From the NCBI RefSeq assembly GCF_003364295.1, contig NZ_NXLO01000002.1:361884-425883 (forward strand): a stretch of DNA of 64,000 nt, in the 5' to 3' direction. The notes under the pieces were generated by a model. That model saw only the letters and a list, made by a program, of their open reading frames with translations, ran no database searches and was not told the DNA's origin. Below are positions 39,887 through 49,339 of the stretch, one piece after another. The position numbers were made by a program, and so were the translations under genes. Positions within the stretch are counted from its first letter, which is position 1, and every line of letters begins with the position of its first letter. This DNA comes from Helicobacter sp. MIT 99-5507. GTDB taxonomy: Bacteria; Campylobacterota; Campylobacteria; Campylobacterales; Helicobacteraceae.

Positions 39887-41081
39887 CTATATTGTAACCA
39901 GCTTGTGCTAGCTTACTTCTAATTTCATTTTGGTGTTCAATCCCTTTTGTTTCTAATGCCATACTAATTATTGCATCTCCATAATCAAGTGTTGTTGAGA
40001 TTCTATTGTAATCAACCTTGATGATATTTGCCCCTACTTTGCATAATATATCTGTTAGTCGCTGTAGGCTTCCAGGTTTATCAATAAGGATCGTTCTAAA
40101 TTGCATTTTTCTATATGATTTTATTAAACCTTTTTCTATGATAAGATTTAGCATTGTTACATCGATATTTCCACCACTTAGCACTATTCCTATATTTTTA
40201 CCTTTTTTTATATTCAATTTATTATGTAATATTGCTGCAACCCCAACAGCTCCTGCACCCTCAACTACTAATTTTTGTTTTTCTAACAAAAACAACACTG
40301 CATTTGCAATCTCTTCATCATCTACTATCACGATATCATCAACATATTCTAAAATAATATCTAGATTCTTTTTATTTACATCTCTTACTGCAATTCCATC
40401 TGCAATCGTCTTAACACTTTTTGAATTGCATACTTTTTTATTTTTAAATGAATGATACATAGCGGATGCACCAGCTGCAACTACACCAATAATCTTAGTA
40501 TTTGGACTTATGCTTTTATATGCACTTGAGATTCCAGATATCAATCCCCCACCGCCAACAGGAACTAAAACATAATCAAGACTTTCTTCTTCAATCATTT
40601 CTAATGCTATTGTGCCTTGACCAATTATCACATCATCATCGCTAAATGGATGGATATATTCTAAGTTTTGTGATTTTGCTAATTCTTTTGCATGTTTGTA
40701 TGCTTCATCATAATTTTCACCTGCAAGTATGACTTCAGCACCAAGGGATTTTGTAGCTAATACTTTTAGTAGTGGTGTTGCCTCTGGCATAACAATAATA
40801 GCTTTAATCCCAAAATGTTTAGCGCTATATGCGACTCCTTGTGCGTGATTGCCAGCACTCGCAGAAATTACTCCAAGGCTTCTTTGTTCATCGCTTAGTT
40901 TTGCTATTCTATTAAATGCTCCTCTTAACTTATAAGCCCCTGTTTTTTGTAAGTTTTCTTTTTTTAAAAATATATTGTATCCACTTAATTCGCTAAGACG
41001 CGGTGCAAATGATAATTCTGTTTTTACAACAATATTTTTTATCCTTGCTCTTGCAGCTTTAAAGCACTCTAGTTCTATCAT
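39873..41081 (-). CDS. ilvA: Threonine ammonia-lyase (biosynthetic-type with ACT domain)
   Basis: The start is ATG at 41081 (MIELECFKAARARIKN), preceded by AAAGGG and overlapping the EamA stop by 4 bp; the open frame upstream is not conserved. The 402-residue PLP enzyme has the lysine motif KKENLQKTGAYKLRGA, the GGGGLISG phosphate loop and a C-terminal ACT-like domain (RTILIDKPGSLQRLTDIL). It deaminates threonine to 2-oxobutyrate, the first step to isoleucine. ilvD lies 15 kb away. Confidence 0.93.
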   Translation of the reverse strand: MIELECFKAARARIKNIVVKTELSFAPRLSELSGYNIFLKKENLQKTGAYKLRGAFNRIAKLSDEQRSLGVISASAGNHAQGVAYSAKHFGIKAIIVMPEATPLLKVLATKSLGAEVILAGENYDEAYKHAKELAKSQNLEYIHPFSDDDVIIGQGTIALEMIEEESLDYVLVPVGGGGLISGISSAYKSISPNTKIIGVVAAGASAMYHSFKNKKVCNSKSVKTIADGIAVRDVNKKNLDIILEYVDDIVIVDDEEIANAVLFLLEKQKLVVEGAGAVGVAAILHNKLNIKKGKNIGIVLSGGNIDVTMLNLIIEKGLIKSYRKMQFRTILIDKPGSLQRLTDILCKVGANIIKVDYNRISTTLDYGDAIISMALETKGIEHQNEIRSKLAQAGYNIDEFY

Positions 41082-41989
41082 TTTTTTCCCTTTAAGGTGT
41101 ATTTTATTTCTTGAATAATTATTGGCATTGCAACCAAAATTCCAGATAAAATAATCAAACACATTCCAATAATGCTATAAATATCAGGAAACATATCGCC
41201 TAAAATAATACCAAAAATCAGACTAAATACAATTCTTGTATAATCAATAGGCGATACAATACCTGCTGGAGCAAATATATAAGCTCTAGTGATATAATAT
41301 TGCCCAATTGTGCCTGTAATCCCGACTAATAAGATATAAGCATATTCTCTTATTCCTAATACGCTAAATGAATCTTGAAATATTATCATACCAATGATAC
41401 CCAATATACTAGCACCAAGCCCAAAACTAAGCATTATTGTTAAATCATCAAAATATCCCTTTAATGATTTTATGCTTATAAAAGCAAGTGCTGCAAAGAT
41501 TCCACTTAGGATTCCAAGTGTGATATTTATTATTTCTAGATTTGATGTTTCAGGATTGCTTATTAATATAACACCAATAAAACCTACTATGACACTAAGA
41601 ATTACTCCTATGTGAGGCTGTTCTCTTAATATTATCCACGCAAATAATGCAGTCCAAATAGGCGCACTTTGTGCAAATGCCACAGAAGTTCCAAGCGATA
41701 TTGTAGATATATTATAAAGCATTGCATAAAGCGATAATGAGCCAATCAATGCTCTAAATACTAATCTTCCATATCCACCTTTTTTATTTTTATGATGTTT
41801 TTTATTTTTTTTGATAAGCATAAACAAGATTATAAAAACAACCATAGTAATGCCACGAAAAAATATATTTTCATTGATAGTAATAGAATCTGATAGTAAT
41901 TTCATAGAAGTATTCATCAATGAAAAGAAAAATGCCCCCAATAGCATATAAAACATGCCGATATTTATTAGTTTTGTTCTAGTCATCAT
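41078..41989 (-). CDS. EamA/DMT family transporter
   Basis: This 303-residue protein has ten predicted spans in two EamA repeats. The first ends near SLGTSVAFAQSAPIWTALFAW and the second near 'GTIGQYYITRAYIFAPAGIVSPI'. It is an exporter-type inner membrane protein of unknown substrate. It is coupled to ilvA (4-bp overlap), so an amino-acid-related substrate is possible. Confidence 0.85.
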   Translation of the reverse strand: MMTRTKLINIGMFYMLLGAFFFSLMNTSMKLLSDSITINENIFFRGITMVVFIILFMLIKKNKKHHKNKKGGYGRLVFRALIGSLSLYAMLYNISTISLGTSVAFAQSAPIWTALFAWIILREQPHIGVILSVIVGFIGVILISNPETSNLEIINITLGILSGIFAALAFISIKSLKGYFDDLTIMLSFGLGASILGIIGMIIFQDSFSVLGIREYAYILLVGITGTIGQYYITRAYIFAPAGIVSPIDYTRIVFSLIFGIILGDMFPDIYSIIGMCLIILSGILVAMPIIIQEIKYTLKGKK

Positions 41990-42070
41990 AATCCACTCCT
42001 AAGAAAATGGATTCTACTTGTTTTATGTTAGTAAAAAGCTTTAAATGTATTTTAGATTTTTAAATCTAAA

Positions 42071-43679
42071 TCATTCAACTTTAAAAATATATGCATTTAG
42101 TGGAAGTCTAAAAACATTTTGATGTCCAAACAAGCTATGATTTGATTTTGTTAGATTTAAATTTACAAATTTTATAATAGATTTTATGTTTATATATGGA
42201 ATTGTTGAAAAATTGCTTTTATAAATTAGAGTGTATTTATCATTTAAATCTTGCATATATGTTTTATTAATTTTATTTGTAGTGGTGTTATTTAAGATGA
42301 TTAAATCTCCACTTTTTGGGGTGTGTAAATCTAGGGAATTAAAATATGTATATGGTTTTTTAGAATCTATTTTTATATCTTTTAGATTTGGCATTGATGT
42401 TTTTATATCAAATTCTTTTATATTATAGATTTTATTTAGATATTCTACGAAATATCCTACATAATATTCTGCATAAATCTCTCTTCCTCTACCTGTGCCA
42501 TCAAAATAAATATCAGTATTTGGATTTTGCTTTAAATATTTTGCACTAAAATCTAATATTTCATTAAATTGCACACCTTGGGCTTTTAGATTTATCATAT
42601 TATAGATTCCAAAAGGAAGAGATGAAGCAAAAAATCCAAGCAAACCTAATGCTAAAGCAATTTTTATAAAAATAAATTTTGTATATTGTTGATTGACTAA
42701 AAAATATAATATGCTTGCACCACTAAAAATATAACATGGAAGTAGATAATAAGTCTCAAAGATTCCAAGGACTAAATATATGCACAAATACACAAAACCT
42801 GCACTAAGAAAGCTATCAAAAAATACTTCAAATTTATCTTTTTTGATAAAAACTCTAAAGATTCTATATACAAACAAAGTTGGCAGTAAAAATATGATAA
42901 TTCCATCATTTAATATATAATTAATTATCCCATGCAATGTTATAGTAATTACATCAGAATTCTGTGTATATCTATCATATGATTTTTCTATATTATTAAA
43001 AATCAAAATAAAATACAAAATACAATAAATAATACTACTTAGCATAATCAAAATAGAATATGTTTTTAAGTTTTTATAATGATTTTTAAAACTTTGAATA
43101 AACAATAAAAATCCAATACAAAATGTAGCGATAAATATTGGCTCTTTTAGGTATATGCTAAGGTTTAAAAATACAATCCCAAGAAATATATATTTTGGAT
43201 CATTATTTTTGATGATATAAAAGGTGCAAAGCATAAATATGCTTAAAAATACAATCATGATTTTATCAGAATAACAGATTCCAAAAAATATTATGACAAA
43301 TCCTACGCTTAGCATAAACAATGCGACTATTAATAGATTTATTTTTGAATTATTTACATTATTTAGAATCTTTAAATAGATAAATGCAAATATAGTAGCT
43401 AATACCGCATTATATGTGAAAAATAAATATGGTGATCTAGAAAACTGCATAAGTATATTTAAATCAAATGAGGCTAATGGAAAAAATCTCCCACTACTTG
43501 GAGTATATCCATTCCATATGGCTTTTTTATCATATATATCAAGCCACATCCAAATATCATCTAAATTAAAAAAATATCTACTAAATGATATTAAGATAAT
43601 ATTATAGAATCCTATAAAAAGTAAGAATATTAGAAAGCTACTAAGCTGTTGCTGCCCCCCCCCTATTTACTATCATCAT
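42071..43679 (-). CDS. Phase-variable membrane glycosyltransferase-like protein, read OFF
   Basis: The main frame (ATG at 43549) gives 492 residues with about ten spans and a C-terminal soluble part. The open frame continues upstream of that ATG through 35 more hydrophobic codons (QQQLSSFLIFLLFIGFYN...) to a G9 tract at 43655-43663. Beyond it is ATG ATG at 43679 with AGGAGTGG in front. With G9 this start reads 12 codons and stops; with G8 it gives one 535-residue protein. The WNGYTPSSGRFFPL loop resembles GT-C enzymes of campylobacters. It is 13 bp downstream of the FixH-like gene. Confidence 0.75.
43655..43663 (-). repeat. Poly-G tract (G9, C9 on the plus strand) at the gene start
   Basis: Nine G begin 16 bases after the first ATG at 43679. 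(16+n) must be divisible by 3 for the frame to stay open, so G8 or G11 is ON and G9 is OFF. Confidence 0.85.
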
Positions 43680-43692
43680 CCACTCCTATTAT

Positions 43693-44235
43693 TTATTCGA
43701 TTACTTTTATATATTGTTCAAAGAAAGCATTTTTATCATCTATCGTTACTTTGATCATTACTTTCCAATCACCTTTTTCTAACATGATTTCATTTGATTT
43801 AAAAATATCATTATTCTTAGATAATTCACCTAGATTCTTATCAAACTTTGATGTTGCAAAACGAGTTATGATAGATTCTACTTTTGCAGAATCTGTATTG
43901 TTGCCATTATTGTCTGTGATTTTTATATTAAGCATAAATGGCTCATTAGTCTTTATTTCAATTGGTATAGATGTTTTTTTATTTACCTTTCTATCTAGCT
44001 TGTGATTAGCTCCTGTATTATCAATATAATAAAATTTATATTCTTCTTCTAATTGATCTTGAGTAAGCAAAATATGATTTATTTCTTTATCTACAATTTG
44101 TCTTGTAGAAAAATAAGTATTGTCATCTTCTGGTGAAGATTTTATAGATATATAAACTGTTAATATAATCATACATACCATTATGCTTAAAAATAATACT
44201 ATGCCTATAGGCCAAAATGTTTTTTTATTATCCAT
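43693..44235 (-). CDS. FixH-like membrane protein of the cbb3 oxidase cluster
   Basis: This 180-residue protein has one N-terminal membrane anchor (about 8-31) and a periplasmic domain with beta-strand pattern (KTSIPIEIKTNEPFMLNIKI; GDWKVMIKV). FixH/CcoH-type proteins help assemble cbb3 oxidase. It overlaps the TPM gene by 8 bp and ends the cco run. Confidence 0.65.
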   Translation of the reverse strand: MDNKKTFWPIGIVLFLSIMVCMIILTVYISIKSSPEDDNTYFSTRQIVDKEINHILLTQDQLEEEYKFYYIDNTGANHKLDRKVNKKTSIPIEIKTNEPFMLNIKITDNNGNNTDSAKVESIITRFATSKFDKNLGELSKNNDIFKSNEIMLEKGDWKVMIKVTIDDKNAFFEQYIKVIE

Positions 44236-44836
44236 TATTGATATTCCTTTTATTTCTAATGATATACATAAAAGCTACTATTCCTAGCATAGAAAATAAC
44301 ATAATATATAAAATAAGTTGTGCTACTGCTTTTGCACCTTTTTCATCTTTTGGGATATTGTGTTCTATCTTTGTATCGAATTTATCTGCTATCAAATCTA
44401 CACTCTCTATATATCCATTAAATACTATAGCAGATAACGCTTCTGCTGTAATTTCAGAATCTTTTGTTGGTATCAATGGCACCATATATTCCCAATAGAC
44501 TTTTTTTCTATCAAATAGATCATTTTCAGAGCTTATAATATCTATCTTTTTGTCTTTTTTTATCAGTATAATTGCTGCAAATGGCTTATTAAGCTCTTTA
44601 ATAAAATTTTCTTTAAAATTCAAATAATCTCTACCTTCTAAACTCTCACCCATATATACATATAGATTTACTCCTGTTTTTTCTAAGAGTTCTTGTGAAA
44701 CCTTTTGGATAAAGTCCGCACTTTTTTGTGTAAGTAGATTGTTTGGATTTAAAACAAAATTACTTGCAGATATATATGTGCAAAATAGGGTAATTAGGAT
44801 TCCATATATTGGAATCCTTTTTGTTATAAATATCAA
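44228..44836 (-). CDS. TPM-domain membrane protein of the cbb3 oxidase cluster
   Basis: This 202-residue protein has a signal/anchor at the N-terminus, a TPM-like alpha/beta domain (KVSQELLEKTGVNLYVYMGES; 'AAIILIKKDKKIDIIS') and a C-terminal membrane span (about 170-192). TPM proteins are linked to quality control or assembly of membrane complexes; here the position behind ccoNOQP suggests oxidase biogenesis. A 9-bp stem lies in the first codons (44796-44818). Confidence 0.7.
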   Translation of the reverse strand: MIFITKRIPIYGILITLFCTYISASNFVLNPNNLLTQKSADFIQKVSQELLEKTGVNLYVYMGESLEGRDYLNFKENFIKELNKPFAAIILIKKDKKIDIISSENDLFDRKKVYWEYMVPLIPTKDSEITAEALSAIVFNGYIESVDLIADKFDTKIEHNIPKDEKGAKAVAQLILYIMLFSMLGIVAFMYIIRNKRNINNG

Positions 44837-44841
44837 AGATT

Positions 44842-44949
44842 TTACACCAAATAAAGAAACATATTTGGTATAAAAACAATTACGATAGATATGATTGCTA
44901 AAATCACCAATGCTATGGCAAGCACTTTTTCAACAATAGTAAAATCCAT
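44842..44949 (-). CDS. 35-residue single-span membrane peptide in the cco operon
   Basis: ATG at 44949 is preceded by AAAAAGGAATGATT, giving an AGGA at good distance, and lies 2 bp after the DUF4006 stop. The peptide begins MDFTIVEKVLAIAL and is one hydrophobic helix. It fills the otherwise empty gap between the DUF4006 and TPM genes. It may be an accessory subunit like CcoQ/CcoM. I have not matched it to a named family. Confidence 0.6.
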   Translation of the reverse strand: MDFTIVEKVLAIALVILAIISIVIVFIPNMFLYLV

Positions 44950-44951
44950 AA

Positions 44952-45155
44952 TCATTCCTTTTTTAGTTGATAATGTTGTGCATTTGAGTTATTTACCATC
45001 TCTATATTTGTTGCATCTAGATTGTAATAATTTGTAGCTTCTTTTTTTTGCACATTAACAGCACATACACCAAGAACTACAACAATAGCTAAAAGCAGCA
45101 CAACTGCTATTATAAATCCTGTCAAACCATTTAGACTAAAATATCCACCATTCAT
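44952..45155 (-). CDS. DUF4006 family small membrane protein
   Basis: This 67-residue protein begins MNGGYFSLNGLTGFIIAVVLLLAIVV, the pattern of the DUF4006 family found after ccoP in Helicobacter and Campylobacter. It has one span and a polar tail. It lies 9 bp after ccoP, so it is cotranscribed. Function unknown, likely linked to the oxidase. Confidence 0.75.
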   Translation of the reverse strand: MNGGYFSLNGLTGFIIAVVLLLAIVVVLGVCAVNVQKKEATNYYNLDATNIEMVNNSNAQHYQLKKE

Positions 45156-45164
45156 AAATACTCC

Positions 45165-46025
45165 TTATTCATCAGATAGTATAAAGCTATTTAATGCTTT
45201 TTCTTGAATTTCATCGAAATTCACATAATCAAATGAAGGCATTTTACCTATATGACCATTTTTACCTCTTGATAGCACGATTTGTAAAAATTCATGTGTG
45301 CCATATTTTGATAAATCTGGAGCAAAATCTGCCATACCTTCTACTCCTTTTCCATCTACTCCATGACAAGCTACACAATTAACACTAAATAATTCTTTAC
45401 CTTTTGCAATAGTCTCTGCATTAGCTGGTGTTTTTGAATTTGATATTTCTGCCATAACAAAATCTGCAATAGCCTCTGCTTCTTCTTTGCTAATTGCTAT
45501 TGGCACCATCTCACCAGCTAAGAAATTCATACCTTTGCTACCTTTTAGTATGACATTTACTATATATTCTTTTCTTCCCCAGCTATTTAAATTTGCAGCT
45601 TTACCATCAATACCGCTTTTATCTATACCATGACATTGTGAGCATTGAACTTGAAATATATTGTCACCCATAATGCTTAATTCTGACTCACTCAAGTTTG
45701 TCCATTTTTCTTCAAAACTTTTATTGTAATTATTTACTTCCCTATTGTATTCACCAATTTGTGAATAAGCATTTAGTGGGTATCCAATAAACATATACCA
45801 CAATGCCCAAATAATCACACATAAAAATATAGTAGACCAACCTATAGGCAAGTCATTTTTAAATTCTTTTATTCCATCCCAGTTTTCTTGTGTTAATACA
45901 CCATCTGCTTTGCTATGCTTCATTTTATTTAAATATGTGCTAACTATAAATGCAGTTAATATTAAAATAGCAAGAGCTCCAAGCAGACCTAGTATGGTTA
46001 CACTATCATTTAATAAAGATTGCAT
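45165..46025 (-). CDS. ccoP: cbb3-type cytochrome c oxidase subunit III
   Basis: This 286-residue diheme protein has two N-terminal spans and two c-type heme sites, CSQCHG and CVACHG, each with a downstream Met ligand region (MNFLAGEMVP; GKMPSFDY). It passes electrons to the CcoO/CcoN core. The stop of ccoQ and start of ccoP share a base. Confidence 0.96.
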   Translation of the reverse strand: MQSLLNDSVTILGLLGALAILILTAFIVSTYLNKMKHSKADGVLTQENWDGIKEFKNDLPIGWSTIFLCVIIWALWYMFIGYPLNAYSQIGEYNREVNNYNKSFEEKWTNLSESELSIMGDNIFQVQCSQCHGIDKSGIDGKAANLNSWGRKEYIVNVILKGSKGMNFLAGEMVPIAISKEEAEAIADFVMAEISNSKTPANAETIAKGKELFSVNCVACHGVDGKGVEGMADFAPDLSKYGTHEFLQIVLSRGKNGHIGKMPSFDYVNFDEIQEKALNSFILSDE

Positions 46026-46252
46026 TATTTATCCCCCTTATCTTTATTTGTTTGTTTTGGTTCTATTGGTGTATCTAAAATATCATCATCTAAAGCAAGT
46101 CTTGCATATTTTTCATAGTCTTTTTTACCACTTTGTTGAGCACTATACATATAATATATATATGAGTATAGAAATATAACAAGCAGTATAGTTGCAACAA
46201 AGTATATATATGCCCTAGCTTCTATTAAAAATTCTAGCATTACACACCTCAA
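46025..46252 (-). CDS. ccoQ: cbb3-type cytochrome c oxidase subunit IV
   Basis: This 75-residue protein has one membrane span (about 10-33) and a charged tail (SGKKDYEKYARLALDDD). Size and location between ccoO and ccoP identify it as CcoQ, which stabilises the complex. Confidence 0.9.
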   Translation of the reverse strand: MRCVMLEFLIEARAYIYFVATILLVIFLYSYIYYMYSAQQSGKKDYEKYARLALDDDILDTPIEPKQTNKDKGDK

Positions 46253-46254
46253 AA

Positions 46255-46947
46255 TTACTGAGCTGAAGTTCGTCTTTTTTGACCTAGGCTATTCATATAT
46301 GCAATCAATGCAACTATTTCTTTTACTTCACCTCTATCAAATGCTTCCTTCACTTCTTGATTCTTCATTTCATCGACAATTATTGCCGCTTCTTCCATAA
46401 ATATAGTTTTAGCTTCTTTTAAGCTTCCTAGTTTTACTGAATTTTCATTAGCATCGTATGGAACACCAAATAATGTTTTTACAGTATATGCTTCTGCGTA
46501 AGCTGTTTCAAAATCAGTATCTTTTTTAAATGTATGCTTATAGTTTGGCATAATGGAATTAGGCACTACACTAGTAGGTTCATACATGTGATTTGCATGC
46601 CAATCAGAACTTCTTGAATCTCCGATTCTATGTAAATCAGGTCCAATTCTCTTTGAACCCCATAAAAATGGTCTATCATAAGCATATTCACCACTTTTGC
46701 TATATTCACCATATCTATCAGTTTCTGCTTTAAAAGGCCTAATTAACTGTGAATGGCAGTTGTAGCAACCTTCTTTCATATATACTTGTTTTCCTGCTAA
46801 CTCAAGAATGCTATAAGGTTTTAATCCTTCTATTGGTCTTGCAGTTTTTGCAAAATTAGGAAGTATTTCAACAAGTCCAGCAATAGAAAATACTACTATA
46901 AAAGCAACCGTAAAAAAGAATGGATTTCTTTCTAACCAACTAAACAT
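46255..46947 (-). CDS. ccoO: cbb3-type cytochrome c oxidase subunit II
   Basis: This 230-residue monoheme cytochrome c has one N-terminal anchor (FFFTVAFIVVFSIAGLVEI), the heme site CYNCHSQ, and the RIGPDLHRIGDSR segment typical of CcoO. It is 10 bp downstream of ccoN. Confidence 0.96.
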   Translation of the reverse strand: MFSWLERNPFFFTVAFIVVFSIAGLVEILPNFAKTARPIEGLKPYSILELAGKQVYMKEGCYNCHSQLIRPFKAETDRYGEYSKSGEYAYDRPFLWGSKRIGPDLHRIGDSRSSDWHANHMYEPTSVVPNSIMPNYKHTFKKDTDFETAYAEAYTVKTLFGVPYDANENSVKLGSLKEAKTIFMEEAAIIVDEMKNQEVKEAFDRGEVKEIVALIAYMNSLGQKRRTSAQ

Positions 46948-46956
46948 ATTTACCCC

Positions 46957-48426
46957 TTATTTATTAGACATAGGAGTTGCATATTGAGGTTCTTTATCAA
47001 GCTCTCTACCTGCAATCATAGTCATTATAATATTATAAACAAACATAATAAATCCAAGCAAGTATAATACACCAGCTATAGATCTAATCACATAATATAA
47101 ATGCAATGCTGATACTGTATCAATGAATGAATATGCCAAGCTTCCAAATTCATCAGTAGCTCTCCACATCATACCTTGAGTAATACCTGATATCCACATA
47201 CTTGAGAAATAAAGAATAATTCCAAGTGTCATTATCCAGAATTGCATATCCATACTTTTTCTAGAATATATTTCTCTTTTGCAGATTCTAGGAACCATAT
47301 GATAACAAGCTGCAATGATTGTAAATCCTACCCAGCCTAAAACTCCATCATGAACATGTCCTACTATCCAATCTGTAAAGTGAGCTAGCGCATTAACAGA
47401 TCTAATTGATTGAATTGGTCCCTCTAAAGTTGAAAGCATATAGAATGTAGATGCTAATATCAAGAATTTAATCATTGGAGATTCTCTTAATTGATGCCAT
47501 TGCCCTCTCATCGTTAAAAGCATGTTAATAGCAGTTCCCCAAGAAGGTAAAATTAGCACAACTGAAAATACAGAACCTAGTGTTTGCACCCAATCTGGAG
47601 TTGTAGAGTAGATTAGATGGTGTCCGCCAGCCCAAATATATACAAACATTAATCCCCAGAATGAAAATAAAGTAAGTTTATATGAGAATATTGGTTGTCC
47701 AGATTCTTTTGGTAAGAAATAATACATAACACCAATAATTGCTGAAGTAAATACAAACGCAACAGCATTATGTCCCCACCACCATTGCACCATAGCATCA
47801 TTTGTTCCTGCATACATAGATACAGAATACCAAATACTACCAACACCAGAAACAAAATAAGTAGGAATTGCAAGGTTGTTAAAGATATATAAAAATGATA
47901 TTGCAACAAAGCTTGCTATAAAATACCAAATACTGATATATAGAGTATGCTCTTTTCTAACTGCCATAGAGCCAAATAAGCTTATCCCCCATAATATCCA
48001 TACTACTACTACGACTAAATCAAGTATCCAAGGTAATTCTGCATATTCTTTAGATTGTGTTATTCCAGCAAATAGAGATATAACAGCAACTACTAATAAA
48101 AGCAAATATATCCAAAAATGCAATAAACCTACTATTTTTAAAAAAGTATGTTGTTTATATGTTATTTTTAAGACTCTTTGTCCTAAATAATACCATGCAG
48201 CCCAGATTCCACTAAGTGTAAAACCATATATTACACCATTTGTATGAATTGGTCTTAATCTCCCAAAAATACCATATTCTCCAGCAATATGATTTAGTGC
48301 TGGGTAAGCCATTTGAAAAGCAATAATTACACCAATTAGCATACCAACTATACCAAAAATCAAAGTTGTCCATATAAACAGCTTTGCTATGGAATAGTCG
48401 TATTCCAATACACCATTTGTATGCAT
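46957..48426 (-). CDS. ccoN: cbb3-type cytochrome c oxidase subunit I
   Basis: This 489-residue, 12-span heme-copper subunit carries histidines for heme b and CuB (RPIHTNGVIYGF; MVQWWWGHNAVAF; GGHHLIYS; HFTDWIVGHVHDG). It reduces O2 with high affinity and pumps protons, the microaerobic oxidase of this group. First gene of the cco operon. Confidence 0.97.
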   Translation of the reverse strand: MHTNGVLEYDYSIAKLFIWTTLIFGIVGMLIGVIIAFQMAYPALNHIAGEYGIFGRLRPIHTNGVIYGFTLSGIWAAWYYLGQRVLKITYKQHTFLKIVGLLHFWIYLLLLVVAVISLFAGITQSKEYAELPWILDLVVVVVWILWGISLFGSMAVRKEHTLYISIWYFIASFVAISFLYIFNNLAIPTYFVSGVGSIWYSVSMYAGTNDAMVQWWWGHNAVAFVFTSAIIGVMYYFLPKESGQPIFSYKLTLFSFWGLMFVYIWAGGHHLIYSTTPDWVQTLGSVFSVVLILPSWGTAINMLLTMRGQWHQLRESPMIKFLILASTFYMLSTLEGPIQSIRSVNALAHFTDWIVGHVHDGVLGWVGFTIIAACYHMVPRICKREIYSRKSMDMQFWIMTLGIILYFSSMWISGITQGMMWRATDEFGSLAYSFIDTVSALHLYYVIRSIAGVLYLLGFIMFVYNIIMTMIAGRELDKEPQYATPMSNK

Positions 48427-48635
48427 AAACCCTCCTGTTTTGTTTTTAAAATTTTAACACCTAGTATTATATTACAAAAAATATTTTTTTATAATATTAA
48501 ATAACCCAAGATGTGATATTTAATGTATTAAGAAATTATAGATATATTAAAAATATTCTCTTAAGCTTAATATAGATACTATGTTTTCTTAAAATTTCAA
48601 TTTACAATATATAAATAAAATCATTAGGAGATAAT

Positions 48636-49130
48636 ATGCCATTATTAGATAGTTTTAAAGTAGATCATACAAGGATGCCAGCTCCAGCTGTTAGATTAGC
48701 AAAAGTTATGCAAACACCAAAAGGTGATGATATATGTGTTTTTGATTTGAGATTTACAATACCAAATAAAGAACTTTTAAGTGAAAAAGGGATTCATACT
48801 TTAGAGCATTTATTTGCAGGATTTATGAGAGAGCACTTAAATAGCAATGGTGTTGAAATAATCGATATTTCACCTATGGGATGTAGAACTGGATTTTATA
48901 TGAGTGTTATAGGTAAGCCAACTTGTGATAGTGTAAAAGAAGCATGGGAAGATTCTATGCGAGATGTATTGAGAGTAAAAAATCAAGAAGATATTCCAGA
49001 ATTAAATATTTATCAATGCGGAACTGCTGCTATGCACTCACTAAAAGAAGCACAAGAGATTGCTAGTAAAGTGCTAGATTCTGGTATCGGAATAATGAAT
49101 ACAGATGAATTATTGCTCAAAGGTTTTTAG
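48636..49130 (+). CDS. luxS: S-ribosylhomocysteine lyase LuxS
   Basis: This 164-residue enzyme has the metal ligands H54 and H58 (HTLEH) and C128 ([10 protein letters not shown]) at the canonical positions. It cleaves S-ribosylhomocysteine to homocysteine and DPD, the AI-2 precursor. RBS TAGGAG. The next gene starts directly at its stop. Confidence 0.97.
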   Translation: MPLLDSFKVDHTRMPAPAVRLAKVMQTPKGDDICVFDLRFTIPNKELLSEKGIHTLEHLFAGFMREHLNSNGVEIIDISPMGCRTGFYMSVIGKPTCDSVKEAWEDSMRDVLRVKNQEDIPELNIYQCGTAAMHSLKEAQEIASKVLDSGIGIMNTDELLLKGF

Positions 49131-49331
49131 ATGAAAAAGACTTTAAGTGTTGATGGAATGAGTTGTAATCATTGCGTCCAAAAGATTCAAAGATTTGTTA
49201 GTGAATGTGAAGGCGTGAAGATTCTAAATATAGATATTGACAATAAGATTCTAGAAGTAGATATTGATGATGAAAAAAGGCTGCCATATGTGATTGAGGC
49301 AGTAGAAGATGCTGGATTTATAGTGAAATAA
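49131..49331 (+). CDS. copP: Heavy-metal-associated copper chaperone, CopP/CopZ-like
   Basis: This 66-residue HMA domain has the copper motif GMSCNHC and the usual beta-alpha-beta layout. It would carry Cu(I) in the cytoplasm. No CopA ATPase is adjacent; instead the gene is squeezed between luxS and the alpha-2-macroglobulin gene. Confidence 0.9.
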   Translation: MKKTLSVDGMSCNHCVQKIQRFVSECEGVKILNIDIDNKILEVDIDDEKRLPYVIEAVEDAGFIVK

Positions 49332-49339
49332 GGAATTTT

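Noticed and set aside
39873..41162. Longer IlvA start at 41162
   Set aside because: The extra 27 residues run backwards into the EamA coding region and do not resemble threonine deaminases. ATG 41081 has AAAGGG and a 4-bp overlap.
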